33,206 nucleotides of DNA from Nostoc sp. WHI. Lineage in GTDB: Bacteria; Cyanobacteriota; Cyanobacteriia; Cyanobacteriales; Nostocaceae. Position numbers and translations under genes: made by a program. Where the stretch lies: assembly GCF_015714725.1 (NCBI RefSeq), contig NZ_WBKM01000166.1, positions 1-33,206 on the forward strand, in the 5' to 3' direction. The notes below the pieces were generated by a model. The model saw nothing but the letters and a program-made list of their open reading frames with translations, made no database searches and was not told the origin of the DNA. This document shows positions 23,315 through 32,458 of this stretch, piece after piece (within the stretch, counting starts at the first letter, position 1; the number at the start of each line of letters is the position of its first letter).

Positions 23315-25259
23315 TAGATTCCCTTTCTCGTAATGCTCTTAAACGACGACGAAACTCAAATTCGTAATATCCGGGGCCAATCTTTTCTTTAAGAACTTCT
23401 AAGGTTTCAGTCACGCTGACATCTTCTTTATCTCGTTTTCTTTGGGTATACCTACGAATTGATTTCAAGACTCTGAGTATTTGTTCGTCAAGCTGTTCAG
23501 AATCATTACCATCATATTGATGAGGTAACTCTTGGACAAATTCTCTAAGTTGCTGAAATTCTGGTAGCTGAAGAATTGTAGTACGCTCACTATCAATTAC
23601 TGCCCAAACAGTTTGTACATGATCTGGGTGGGCAGCTAGCATCAACACTAGATCCAAGAACTCTGTAGCACGCTTGCCTACGCTCTCAGGGGCATCAAAA
23701 ATATCAATCATAATTTCATTGGGTGAAGCTCCGAAGGTGGTTATTCTTGGCTCAATGATGGCGATCGCACCATCAATTTCATTTTTATAGAGCAGAGTTA
23801 TCTCGGTATCAAAGACATCTGTGAGTGAGATACTGGAGTGAGTGGAGATGATGACTTCACTGTTATTATCTCTTAAGCTGGTATCAATTATATCAACGAT
23901 TTCACGTTTCCAAACGTCGTTGAAGTGAGTTTCTGGCTCATCTAGAATCATCAGGGCATCGTTTTCGCCCCGCAGCAGTTGAAATAATGCCATCCGTCCC
24001 AAAAATACCCGTTCACCGTCACTTAGCCAGTTGTAAAGCAAAACATCTTCGACATTACGTTTGCAGAAGGTCATCGTTAAGTCTTGGAGCCAGCCTTGTT
24101 CTTGCCACGATAGCAGCTGCTTAAAGATATCAAAGGGTGTGATTTCATCGATCGCAGTATCGAGTTTGTCGCAGATTGCTCGGATGAGTGCCGCGCAAGT
24201 GCTGGTATCGATATCGGTTTGATTTGGCAGGGAGCGACGCAGGTCAAAGACGAGTTTCCGGCAATCGCTCGGAACAGGTTCGCGGATGACGGCAGTGGCT
24301 ATAGGGTAGAGACGAGTCAGTACGCGGGTCTGCTGAGAAAAGTGGGTAGGTTGAAAGAGAATCTGAAAATTGACGCTAATCAACCAAAGCCAGTCAATTT
24401 TATTGAACAGTCCCCGCAGCCCAGTCATCGGTTCATGATTTTGGATAGCTTGCTCGATGCGATCGCGGTAAGCTTGTTCTGCTTGTTCGGTGGGCATTTC
24501 CTGAAAGTCTTTTCGCGCTTGGTGCAGCGCAACAGCAAAGAAGACAAGTTTAAGTGCTTGGGGAGAGACATAATAGCCGATGCTCCGAGTTTGCGCTCCT
24601 TCAGCACTTGGCTCTAGCTCTGGTAGAGGTTCTAATCCTTCCTGTTCTCGATAAGGTTTTTCTTGACCCAGATCCCAATTAGGAGGACGTTCTTCTTCAG
24701 GGGTAATTTCCTCAAACACAGCATCAGGTAAATTTTCACGTTCAGTCTGCTGATTGGCAAACAGGGTTGACCAAGTTTCGGTTGCGCCGGAAGTGTAGGC
24801 TAACAGAACTTTAGGCAGATAGGGACGAATGGCACTACCGAGTTGATTGCCGCGAATAAGGAGCAAAATTCCCGGAACATCATTTTCAAAATTTTCGGTG
24901 GAAATGTTTTCTAGGTCTTCCCAGTCTTGATCCTCTAAGCGTCGTTCCAATACAGCGAAGATGGCTGCGGATGAAGCGGTCTCCTGTGGATAACGGAGAT
25001 ATATAGTTGCAGAGCGATTTTCTTCTCCAATTTTGTCCAGGTCGTAGGCAAATGTAACCCGAAAAGGTGGTAGTTGATTTCTTTCCAGGCTGAGAAAAAT
25101 TTCTGAGAGGGTTTGCAGTAGTTGGGTTTTGCCAGTGCCGTTTACGCCAACTACAAAGCGAATAGCGCATTTACGCCCCAGGATTTGTTCCTGGTTAAAG
25201 GTAGTGATTAGTTCGTGTAATGGCGGTGTTCCCCAGAGATGTAAGTAGCGTAACCTCAC
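23304..25259 (-). CDS. SMC/ABC-type ATPase associated with restriction system (PtuA-like)
   Basis: The 651-aa protein has a split ABC-type ATPase: Walker A GVNGTGKT (38-45), ABC signature LSDGERVF (412-419), Walker B LMILDEPETH (436-445) and the H-loop STHSS (H474). Between them lies a long middle region with no extended coiled coil, as in OLD/PtuA-type ATPases and unlike Rad50. No TOPRIM signature was recognised in the C-terminal part (VWAVIDSERTTI is the only acidic strand of note). From memory it resembles the family annotated as restriction-system-associated AAA ATPase. It starts at GTG 25259, which overlaps the hsdS stop as GTGA, so it is coupled to the type I system, and it overlaps the HNH gene downstream. 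It probably senses infection or DNA state and licenses the HNH nuclease. Confidence 0.85.
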   Translation of the reverse strand: MRLRYLHLWGTPPLHELITTFNQEQILGRKCAIRFVVGVNGTGKTQLLQTLSEIFLSLERNQLPPFRVTFAYDLDKIGEENRSATIYLRYPQETASSAAIFAVLERRLEDQDWEDLENISTENFENDVPGILLLIRGNQLGSAIRPYLPKVLLAYTSGATETWSTLFANQQTERENLPDAVFEEITPEEERPPNWDLGQEKPYREQEGLEPLPELEPSAEGAQTRSIGYYVSPQALKLVFFAVALHQARKDFQEMPTEQAEQAYRDRIEQAIQNHEPMTGLRGLFNKIDWLWLISVNFQILFQPTHFSQQTRVLTRLYPIATAVIREPVPSDCRKLVFDLRRSLPNQTDIDTSTCAALIRAICDKLDTAIDEITPFDIFKQLLSWQEQGWLQDLTMTFCKRNVEDVLLYNWLSDGERVFLGRMALFQLLRGENDALMILDEPETHFNDVWKREIVDIIDTSLRDNNSEVIISTHSSISLTDVFDTEITLLYKNEIDGAIAIIEPRITTFGASPNEIMIDIFDAPESVGKRATEFLDLVLMLAAHPDHVQTVWAVIDSERTTILQLPEFQQLREFVQELPHQYDGNDSEQLDEQILRVLKSIRRYTQRKRDKEDVSVTETLEVLKEKIGPGYYEFEFRRRLRALRERESSVS

Positions 25260-26902
25260 ACAGCATCCTTCTCTAATAATGCATCATCACTATACCGGGT
25301 ATCATCATACTGGTTTAAGTTACGATAAGCCGATTCATAGTGTAATCCACTAGACGTAGGAGTGGGCAAAGTTACAGGAACAATAAGTCCGGCAGCAGCT
25401 AATAACTGCAAGCTCTTGTGACCAATGTTGCGGGGAATGGAATATTTTTCTTCCAGGTGTTCGGGAGTAAAATAGGCAGTTTCTTGAATTACCAATTCAT
25501 AAATTTTCCATTGGCTCTTGCTTAAGCTTCGTAAAAGTTCATCGCGATCGCGGTGCAGTTCCGATATCTTAGTTTCGCTTGCTTCCTCGTCCGCCAGTTC
25601 CTCCGTATCCACAGGCTGAGATATCTGGAGCAGTTGATCCCGCTCTGCTGCTGCGAGTTCCGACTGATGCTGTTCTCGCCAACTTGCAGTCAATTCACCT
25701 GTAAAAGCTTGGGCAAGAAGAGATTTGAAGAGACTATCTAATTTATTTGCAGAGTTTTCCTGGTCATCGTTCTGCTCCCACAGTAATTTTACTTTTTCCT
25801 CAAATTCATCCTGTAGAGGTTTAGGTGGTAGCTTTACTTGAATATCTAAAAATTTATCTTGAGAAATATTTCGCATTGAGCTACTTGTACCAGTTGATCT
25901 ATTACCGATTTCTAGTCTGAGTTTTGGTGTATTTAATAATGCCCATAAAAAATACACATTAACTTTTGGTTCCTTGTGTAAAACTACCTTCCACAATTTA
26001 TCAGAACGTAATAAACCTCTTCGTGTATTACGAACAATAGCAGATGCACCAACAAGCTCCTGCGTATTCGCTCGACTAATTATTAAATCTCCATTTTCCA
26101 CCTCGTAATCAGTTGGAAATGAAAGATTATCAGGTAATTCTTTATTTTCCTCTGGTTTAAATACTCCTTGAGTAACCGCACTAACCTTTAGAACACCCAA
26201 TTTTCCTTCTCTAGCAGGCTGAGAGCTAGCTGCAAAACTCTTCCCAGGACTTAGTTTTTTAATGACATCATTCAATCTGCCCTCTTCCCAAGAATTATCA
26301 ACTTCTCCAAATGTTTCTTCAAAGATTGAGGGCAAAATTTGTTTTGTTTTGTCATTTGCTTGTTTTCGCAAACAACGAATTTCGTCGGCTTCCCGCAGAA
26401 TATCAATAATTCGTCTTTGTTCCGGCAATGGTGGCAGAGGGATCGGAAGTTTAGATAGTTCTTTACTATTTATGTTAGCTTGAGCAACTGACCTACTCAT
26501 CTTATCAATATATTTGCGATAAGACAGTGAGCGCATGAAGAAACCAATATAATCCGGATATGCTAAATCTTTCCTGATGCGAAATCTGATTAAATAAGAT
26601 GCAAAAACCCAGGGTTCGTTGGAACTTTGATAAACAAAACTGCGACCAACACTACCACTACGAGCTATTATAATATCTCCAGGTTCAAGAACATATTTAG
26701 CTACATTCTGTGTGTTTTTAGATAAATACTTTGGATTTGCTAAATTTACATTGCCATCATCATTGATATCAGATATTCTTAAATATAGAAATCCTTTACC
26801 TTCTTGTTCAGCACTTGCATTCAATCCATATTGAATTAAAGAAGAGAGTTCGCCTAATGTTATTATTTTCCAATTTGATAGTAATTCTTTTAAATCAATC
26901 AT
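25256..26902 (-). CDS. hsdS: Type I restriction enzyme specificity subunit with C-terminal extension
   Basis: HsdS recognises the bipartite DNA target for the type I methylase/restriction complex. The 548-aa protein has two target-recognition domains: TRD1 about 10-155, followed by the conserved helix LPPLPEQRRIIDILREADEIR, and TRD2 about 205-360, followed by KLPPKPLQDEFEEKVKLLWEQ. LLAQAFTGELTASWREQH closes the usual HsdS part at about residue 415. A further 130 residues follow: an acidic linker, then SKSQWKIYELVIQETAYFTPEHLEEKYSIPRNIGHKSLQLLAAAGLIVPV, which looks like a winged helix. Normal HsdS proteins lack this. The ATG overlaps the hsdM stop (ATGA), and the stop overlaps the ATPase GTG. 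Confidence 0.93.
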   Translation of the reverse strand: MIDLKELLSNWKIITLGELSSLIQYGLNASAEQEGKGFLYLRISDINDDGNVNLANPKYLSKNTQNVAKYVLEPGDIIIARSGSVGRSFVYQSSNEPWVFASYLIRFRIRKDLAYPDYIGFFMRSLSYRKYIDKMSRSVAQANINSKELSKLPIPLPPLPEQRRIIDILREADEIRCLRKQANDKTKQILPSIFEETFGEVDNSWEEGRLNDVIKKLSPGKSFAASSQPAREGKLGVLKVSAVTQGVFKPEENKELPDNLSFPTDYEVENGDLIISRANTQELVGASAIVRNTRRGLLRSDKLWKVVLHKEPKVNVYFLWALLNTPKLRLEIGNRSTGTSSSMRNISQDKFLDIQVKLPPKPLQDEFEEKVKLLWEQNDDQENSANKLDSLFKSLLAQAFTGELTASWREQHQSELAAAERDQLLQISQPVDTEELADEEASETKISELHRDRDELLRSLSKSQWKIYELVIQETAYFTPEHLEEKYSIPRNIGHKSLQLLAAAGLIVPVTLPTPTSSGLHYESAYRNLNQYDDTRYSDDALLEKDAV

Positions 26903-28803
26903 TTCTTACCCTCTATCATCGAGAGTAAAGAATTTAATTTAGATTGAATTATACTCTCTAAATCTTGCAACTCAGAAATAATTTGTGCTGGAGTGTCGTA
27001 TTTTTCAGTGCCTAATGTAAGTGGTTTATAACGCCCAGCAGACAAATTGTGATCATTTCCAGAGATATCTTCCGTAGAGGATGACCAGTTTTTAGGCTCA
27101 GTTAATTCTTCAGTTTCCAGACCTTCAAAAATATCAACTGGAAAGGTGACAACGGCAAACAAGAAGTGATAGCCAAGACTGAAGAGCCAAAGTTTCAGTT
27201 TTTCAGAATTAATGGGCTGTTGTTTCTGGATTTGTCGAAGTGATTTGTACCACAGGTGAAATAGAACCTTAATCTTTTTGATTTTGTCATTAATTTCGCG
27301 GTCTTCAGGCTCCTCGGAGCGGAATATCTCAGTTTCGATAATCGGTCTAGCATAAGAAACCGATCGCCTTTTGGGTTCCATCGTCTGCCATTGCTTCCAG
27401 GTTTCGCCATCTACAAATGCTGGGGCAGATTCTTCAAATTGCAGCCGATATTTCAGTGTTAAATCCCATAGGTCATTTTCCTGTGGTCTAGGGTTACGCT
27501 TTGCATCCAGCGTTTCCCCATCCTTTGCTACCTCATAAAACCAAACCTCATCGGTTTTACCGCCCTTGTTAAACAGCAAAATCGAAGTTTTCACATTGGT
27601 ATAGGGCTGAAACACACCTCCTGGTAACGAAATCACTCCTCTCAAAGTGTTTTCTGCAACCAGCTTTTCCCTCAAAATTTTGTGTGCTTTAGTTGAGCCA
27701 AACAGCACCCCTTCGGGTACAATTACTGCTGCTCTACCACCAATTGTCAAAAGCTGCAAAATCAGTTCTATAAATAGGAGTTCGGTTTTATTAGTTTTAA
27801 GATCCTGAAGTGTTTCACCAATATCTGTTTTATCTAAACTCCCTGTAAATGGCGGGTTTGCCAAAATCACGCTAAAATCACCCACTTCACCAGACTGAAT
27901 CTTTTGATTAAACGCACTGCCTAGCGTATTTGCGTAGTTAATCTTCGGCTTTTCAATGCCGTGCTGAATCAGGTTCATCCAACCCAAACGCACCATCGTT
28001 TTGTCAAAATCGTAGCCATAGAGGGCGTTTTCTCGGAGATATTTATCCTGTTCAGTGGAAAGATGTTCACCCACCATATCTATGCGTTCAATATGATTAT
28101 TATTTGGGTTATATGCTAAGTTAAATGGTGTTCCATCGGCTTCAAATGCCAGTCCTGCTGGATGTGTATGGGTCTTAAGAACGTGCTGATAAGCATTAAC
28201 CAAAAATCCTGCTGTCCCACACGCTGGGTCACAAATGCGATCGTTCCATTGCGGATTCACCAGATCGCACATTACCCGAATGATGTGACGGGGAGTCCGA
28301 AACTGTCCATTTTTCCCAGCTTCGGCAATTTCACCTAGCAGATGCTCATAGATATCGCCCAGTGTGTCTTGATTGCGTGAAGGAATGAAAAGCTTGTCTA
28401 TAGTGTCGATCGCCCGTCGCAGCAATGTTGCATTGGGAATCAAAAAGACTGCATCGCTCATCCGCCCCTGATGCTTCTCGCTCGTTTTTTGGTCTGCACT
28501 GTCTTCAGAACTTTCAGTTTCAGATTTTTGTACTTGTGGATCATCTGTATCCAGCGATCGCAACCAATTAAACACATCGCCCCGAACCCGCTCCAATAAA
28601 GCATCTCCTGATAGGTGCTTAAAATTGCTCCAGCGACATCGCTCTTCCTCTGGAATAAAGAGTTTCGGGTTCAAGTCCTCCAGCCGCTTTAAAAACACTA
28701 GATAAGTAATTTGCTCGATGGCCGCTAACGGGTTAGCAATCCCACCCGACCAAAAATAATCCCACAGTTGACGAATTTCTCGTTTTAGTTGCGGTGAAAG
28801 CAC
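26899..28803 (-). CDS. hsdM: Type I restriction-modification system methyltransferase subunit
   Basis: HsdM methylates adenine (N6) in the target selected by HsdS. The 634-aa protein has the N-terminal helical HsdM domain (IRQLWDYFWSGGIANPLAAIEQITYLVFLKRLED), SAM-binding motif I DPACGTAGF (192-200) and catalytic motif IV NPPF (316-319), then PEGVLFGSTKAHKILREKLV and LPGGVFQPYTNVKTSILLF. It is longer than the classic 500-550 aa: the last about 130 residues, from KIKKIKVLFHLWYKSL on, form an extra region of unknown role. The start is GTG at 28803. An ATG nearby is out of frame. It follows hsdR after 84 bp and overlaps hsdS by four bases. Confidence 0.95.
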   Translation of the reverse strand: MLSPQLKREIRQLWDYFWSGGIANPLAAIEQITYLVFLKRLEDLNPKLFIPEEERCRWSNFKHLSGDALLERVRGDVFNWLRSLDTDDPQVQKSETESSEDSADQKTSEKHQGRMSDAVFLIPNATLLRRAIDTIDKLFIPSRNQDTLGDIYEHLLGEIAEAGKNGQFRTPRHIIRVMCDLVNPQWNDRICDPACGTAGFLVNAYQHVLKTHTHPAGLAFEADGTPFNLAYNPNNNHIERIDMVGEHLSTEQDKYLRENALYGYDFDKTMVRLGWMNLIQHGIEKPKINYANTLGSAFNQKIQSGEVGDFSVILANPPFTGSLDKTDIGETLQDLKTNKTELLFIELILQLLTIGGRAAVIVPEGVLFGSTKAHKILREKLVAENTLRGVISLPGGVFQPYTNVKTSILLFNKGGKTDEVWFYEVAKDGETLDAKRNPRPQENDLWDLTLKYRLQFEESAPAFVDGETWKQWQTMEPKRRSVSYARPIIETEIFRSEEPEDREINDKIKKIKVLFHLWYKSLRQIQKQQPINSEKLKLWLFSLGYHFLFAVVTFPVDIFEGLETEELTEPKNWSSSTEDISGNDHNLSAGRYKPLTLGTEKYDTPAQIISELQDLESIIQSKLNSLLSMIEGKK

Positions 28804-28887
28804 AGAACATTAATCAAAATTAGGACTAATGTATAAGCTTATAAGGTTACTACCAAGTTGTCATCTCAGCCACGTTGCTTAACCTTC

Positions 28888-31641
28888 CTACGCAACAAAC
28901 TTATTGGAAAAGTTCAGAATTTCTTCCAGTTCTGCTTCTTCAAACAACCGATGCACTGCTCCAACTCGGCTAAACGGTGGTTGTTGCAAATGGTGAACTG
29001 TCAACCTTGTCCTTCGCAATATTGCGGATCGCATAGTTCTGAGAAAGTAAATTTGCTTGGCTGAAAAACCGGGATGGGCAGCAATAAACTCCTCAAACGC
29101 CGTAGAAATTTCTTCTTCCTGGCTAGTAATTTGAACTAATCCTAGAATATGACGCAGGAAATCTATGAGAGTAGCATTTGGGCGATCGTACACCTCTCTT
29201 AAGACATCTTCTGTCACAAACAGATCGGACTGGTTCAGCGTATGGGCAAGAGATTCGATCTCTTTGTCACTCAAGTTCTCACCCCGTATGAGCATTTGTA
29301 TTGTGGGATGCTGCTCTGCTAGGGTTTTCACATGAGCTTCAACCTGCTCTCGATAATTTTCAGCAAAGGCTCCTTCCCCACTTGGCCCATAAATTACCCA
29401 GCGACGAGTAGCAATCTGATCGGGCAGATTTAGCTCAATTAAGTCTCTGCGGGGGCGCTGCCGAAACCGCATCAAAGAATCAAAGGTTGTCTGTAAATCC
29501 AAGATGCGATCGTAACTCAGATGTTGCCAAAATTTAGCACTCTTCATCCAGGCGAGCTTTTCCCGTTGTGCTTGAATATCAGGTAGGTTTGCGGGCAACA
29601 GCTTTAAGTCTTCGGTTATAGATTCTCGTTGCTTGTCGAGCAGATCAACTTGTCCGGCAAGGTAGGTAACGGCTAACCGATCTATTTTTACATCAAACGT
29701 CATTACAGGCAGGTTGATATCAGGCAAAAACCGCAACAAAGGTGCGATCGCCGTACTCAAATGCTCAACTTTAGCTTCATCTAAAGACTTCCAAGCACCA
29801 GCCGTAGCCAATTCTGCTAACTCCTGCAAGTGAGGACGCACGTTGATGTTATCAGTGGGTAATTGCGCCAACATTTGCTGAAGTTGAGTAATGGTGGCAG
29901 CGATCGCCTCTGTTTGTTCCTGACTTCTCAGTAGAGCAAGTTTTTCTAGCCGCAACCGAAACAATCGTACAGGTAATGGTTCTGTTGGACTAGCAATTTC
30001 TCCTTCTGGATTCATGTTGAAGTAAGCAAAATTGTTCCAGAAATCAATGATCAGAAAATCTGCCTTCTTTTCCCCTGTCTGTGGATCTGTCCACAATCGA
30101 GTCCCCCGTCCAATCATCTGCCAGAATTTCACCTGACTGAAGACAGGTTTGGCAAATACCAGATTTTGAATTGCAGGCACATCAATTCCTGTATCTAGCA
30201 TATCCACCGAAATCGCCACTCGCGGCATATTCTTCCGCTTAAAATCATCCAGCGTTCGATCAGCCCGCTCCATGTGACTATCAATAACTTCTGCTAGTCC
30301 TCGTTTCTGCAAGTCTGGGTAAAGGCGATTGAAGCTCTTCCAAATCTCAACTGCATGACGGTGGCTCATCGCAAAAATGATTGTTTTGGCAGGCAGCGAT
30401 CCTGTCGCATCTTTACGACATTTCGCCATAAATTCTTTAACCAGAGCATCGTTTGTACCTGCATTTGTCACCCGTCGCTCTAAGTCGCCTCCCTCAAAAT
30501 TAAGTTCGCTCAGGTCGATCCCCTGTTCTTCTATTTGCCGCTGAAGTTCTGGGGGTAATTGCCCCGCTTTAATACCCTGAAGTTGAAAGGTCGTCTGTGC
30601 TTCTAGCGCTCGGTAGTTGACTAAATATCCTTCATCAACCGCTCTTGCATAGGGATAGTAAAAAGTCGGCAATCCATCTAGACACTTAAACAGTTCAAAA
30701 GTGTTGTGGTCAATATAATCTGTAGGAGTTGCTGTTAAGCCAAGCTGTAAGGCATCGAAGTGCTGAAACAACGCCTTATAGCGTCCGTAAATCGAACGGT
30801 GGCTTTCATCAGCAATGATTAGATCGTAGTAGCCAGGAGAAAGTTGCTGGAAAACTTTCATCATGCTGGGGTAAGTTGCTACATGAATTCGAGCCGTGCT
30901 ATCAACTTCCCTACCTTCTATCCACGCTCTAGTTTCGTTAGGAATATGTTCTTTAAAGTTGCCTAGTGCCTGCCGCACAAGCTCCCGTCTATCTGCAAGA
31001 AAAAGAACCCGTTGTATCCATTTAGCACGCATCAATAAGTCTACTAAGGCAATTACGGTACGAGTTTTGCCTGTTCCCGTTGCCATTACCAGCAGAAACT
31101 TTCGCTGTCCCTGTTCTAAAGATTCAGTAACTCGCTTGATTGCTTCAAGTTGGTATAGACGATCAACAATATTTTTGCTAGCGCTAAACTGATTTAAAGG
31201 CACACGATACTGGCGCTGAAACGCAAGACGTGCCAAATCCTCCTCTGTAAAGAAACCGCTAACTATTCGCAGTGGATAACGCTCACGATCCCAAAAATAA
31301 ATAGTTTCACCGTTGCAGAGAAAAATGAAGGGTTCAAATTTGTGTTTTTCTCGGATGCGGTCAGCATAATCGCTAGCTTGGCGCTTGCCAGCTAAAGCAT
31401 CGCGACTGCTTCTCTTTGCTTCTACAATAGCTAATGGTTTCTTGTCTGGACTTACAAGAGCATAGTCAACATATTCGTTACCTACCCAGTAGGTTCCCTG
31501 ACTTTCCTTAGCTTGCCTCAATGTATCCGAAAGTAGAAACTCATCCAACAGATTTCTTTGCTGAGTACTCCATCCAGCTTGAGCAAGTTGGCGATTTATG
31601 AGGTGTTGGCGAGTTTCAGCTTCTGAAGGATTACGAGACAT
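28888..31641 (-). CDS. hsdR: Type I restriction enzyme endonuclease/translocase subunit
   Basis: HsdR translocates DNA using ATP and cleaves it when unmethylated. The 917-aa protein begins with a PD-(D/E)XK nuclease domain (VDYALV with D59, then IVEAKRS with E74 and K76), followed by a superfamily 2 helicase motor: MATGTGKT (186-193), ADESHRSIYGRY (DEAD-box-like DESH), LTATP and MIGRGTRLW. A C-terminal helical region that would contact HsdM follows, with no obvious truncation. It is the first gene of the operon; ATG at 31641 has only a weak ribosome binding site. The promoter must lie in the 367-bp gap shared with the divergent HTH gene. Confidence 0.95.
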   Translation of the reverse strand: MSRNPSEAETRQHLINRQLAQAGWSTQQRNLLDEFLLSDTLRQAKESQGTYWVGNEYVDYALVSPDKKPLAIVEAKRSSRDALAGKRQASDYADRIREKHKFEPFIFLCNGETIYFWDRERYPLRIVSGFFTEEDLARLAFQRQYRVPLNQFSASKNIVDRLYQLEAIKRVTESLEQGQRKFLLVMATGTGKTRTVIALVDLLMRAKWIQRVLFLADRRELVRQALGNFKEHIPNETRAWIEGREVDSTARIHVATYPSMMKVFQQLSPGYYDLIIADESHRSIYGRYKALFQHFDALQLGLTATPTDYIDHNTFELFKCLDGLPTFYYPYARAVDEGYLVNYRALEAQTTFQLQGIKAGQLPPELQRQIEEQGIDLSELNFEGGDLERRVTNAGTNDALVKEFMAKCRKDATGSLPAKTIIFAMSHRHAVEIWKSFNRLYPDLQKRGLAEVIDSHMERADRTLDDFKRKNMPRVAISVDMLDTGIDVPAIQNLVFAKPVFSQVKFWQMIGRGTRLWTDPQTGEKKADFLIIDFWNNFAYFNMNPEGEIASPTEPLPVRLFRLRLEKLALLRSQEQTEAIAATITQLQQMLAQLPTDNINVRPHLQELAELATAGAWKSLDEAKVEHLSTAIAPLLRFLPDINLPVMTFDVKIDRLAVTYLAGQVDLLDKQRESITEDLKLLPANLPDIQAQREKLAWMKSAKFWQHLSYDRILDLQTTFDSLMRFRQRPRRDLIELNLPDQIATRRWVIYGPSGEGAFAENYREQVEAHVKTLAEQHPTIQMLIRGENLSDKEIESLAHTLNQSDLFVTEDVLREVYDRPNATLIDFLRHILGLVQITSQEEEISTAFEEFIAAHPGFSAKQIYFLRTMRSAILRRTRLTVHHLQQPPFSRVGAVHRLFEEAELEEILNFSNKFVA

Positions 31642-32008
31642 TGCTCAGTTGACTAACTAATTTTTTATTGGTGAACTATTTTTAACTTGAGGCAGAATAA
31701 AAAGTACCAAGTTATAAAGGCGAGAGTTTACTTAGCTCTATCTTGCCCTTTCCTGCCCAATATATCAATAATTCAATTTTTTCCTCTCTGTGAACAAAGC
31801 GATCTGAAAAAATTATTTGAAAAATTTGCTCTCCTAATTTTGCTAAAAGAGAGTGATTATTATCACAAAACAGCAACTATATTTTTATACCTTAGAAAGA
31901 CAAAACGAATAAAATGCTGTTCTGTTTGTAATTTATCTTTCAAACAAAGCCAACATCCGCCAAGATATGATTGCCTCAATCACTTGCCATTTGGCAATTA
32001 GGAAGGCT
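31642..32008. promoter_or_regulatory. Divergent intergenic region between hsdR and the HTH gene
   Basis: The 367 bp are AT-rich and should hold promoters for both directions. A plus-strand frame from TTG 31687 (104 codons) has atypical composition, no ribosome binding site and no recognisable protein character, so it is not called. The palindrome TTGCCATTTGGCAA near the right end is listed separately. Confidence 0.5.
31984..31997 (+). promoter_or_regulatory. Palindrome TTGCCA-TT-TGGCAA before the HTH gene (putative operator)
   Basis: A perfect 6-bp inverted repeat with a 2-bp spacer lies 11 bases before the preferred HTH start codon. The same half-sites recur twice just after the gene (32346-32359 and 32367-32381). 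Recurrence around a small DNA-binding protein gene suggests autoregulation. Confidence 0.5.
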
Positions 32009-32341
32009 ATGGGTATTGCTCCAAAAATTCCAACTCAGAGACACTGGGATGTATTGAACTCATATCTACAACCCTTAAAAGATTATCCAATGGAACTCGA
32101 CGAGTTTCTGAGACATTGGGATGTGTCACGAGAAGAACTGGCTTTTATCTGTGACTGTTCGCTAACAACCGTTAATCATTGGTTTTCCCAAGGCGTTGAC
32201 CAGAGGATACCAAGCGAGAAACATAAACAGCGCCTAGCATTGGCACACCACATCTGGACAGCAATCCAAACTGAACCAGAGTATCTGCAAAAGCTCCGGG
32301 ATGTGTATCACCAAAAGCGACGCAGAAATCCTGCTAAATAG
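32009..32341 (+). CDS. Small helix-turn-helix DNA-binding protein
   Basis: The 110-aa protein contains a helix-turn-helix in MELDEFLRHWDVSREELAFICDCSLTTVNHWFSQG, with an N-terminal segment (KIPTQRHWDVLNSYLQPLKDYP) and a basic C-terminus (KRRRNPAK). The same arrangement, M-x-x-x-x-F-x-x-x-W-x-[V/L]-x-x-EELA-x-IC, recurs in the gene at 32763-33047, so the two are diverged paralogs. ATG 32009 (preceded by AGGAAGG) is preferred to ATG 31967, which would place a palindrome inside the gene. It lies divergent from hsdR and might regulate the restriction operon or itself. Its function is not known. Confidence 0.7.
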   Translation: MGIAPKIPTQRHWDVLNSYLQPLKDYPMELDEFLRHWDVSREELAFICDCSLTTVNHWFSQGVDQRIPSEKHKQRLALAHHIWTAIQTEPEYLQKLRDVYHQKRRRNPAK

Positions 32342-32343
32342 TC

Positions 32344-32381
32344 ACTTGCCAAATGGCAAGTTTTTATTGCCACAGTGGCAA
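32344..32381 (+). terminator. Two TTGCCA/TGGCAA palindromes after the HTH gene; first resembles a terminator
   Basis: ACTTGCCAAATGGCAAGT (32344-32361) is a perfect palindrome followed by T's and may end the HTH transcript. TTGCCA-CAG-TGGCAA (32367-32381) follows at once. Both share half-sites with the palindrome upstream of the gene, so they could equally be operators for the next genes. Confidence 0.5.
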
Positions 32382-32458
32382 GGGAAAAGTTTAATATTAT
32401 TTATCAGAATTCTTCTTGATTTACCGTTGTTGGTCAACTTGCACCCAAAAAGATTACT

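Noticed and set aside
23304..25259. Gabija GajA or OLD nuclease assignment for the ATPase
   Set aside because: No TOPRIM motif set was recognised in the C-terminal part and no UvrD-like helicase lies beside it. The HNH partner fits a Septu-like pair better.
31687..32001. Plus-strand ORF of 104 codons before the HTH gene
   Set aside because: It starts at TTG without a ribosome binding site, has atypical composition and overlaps the likely HTH promoter region.
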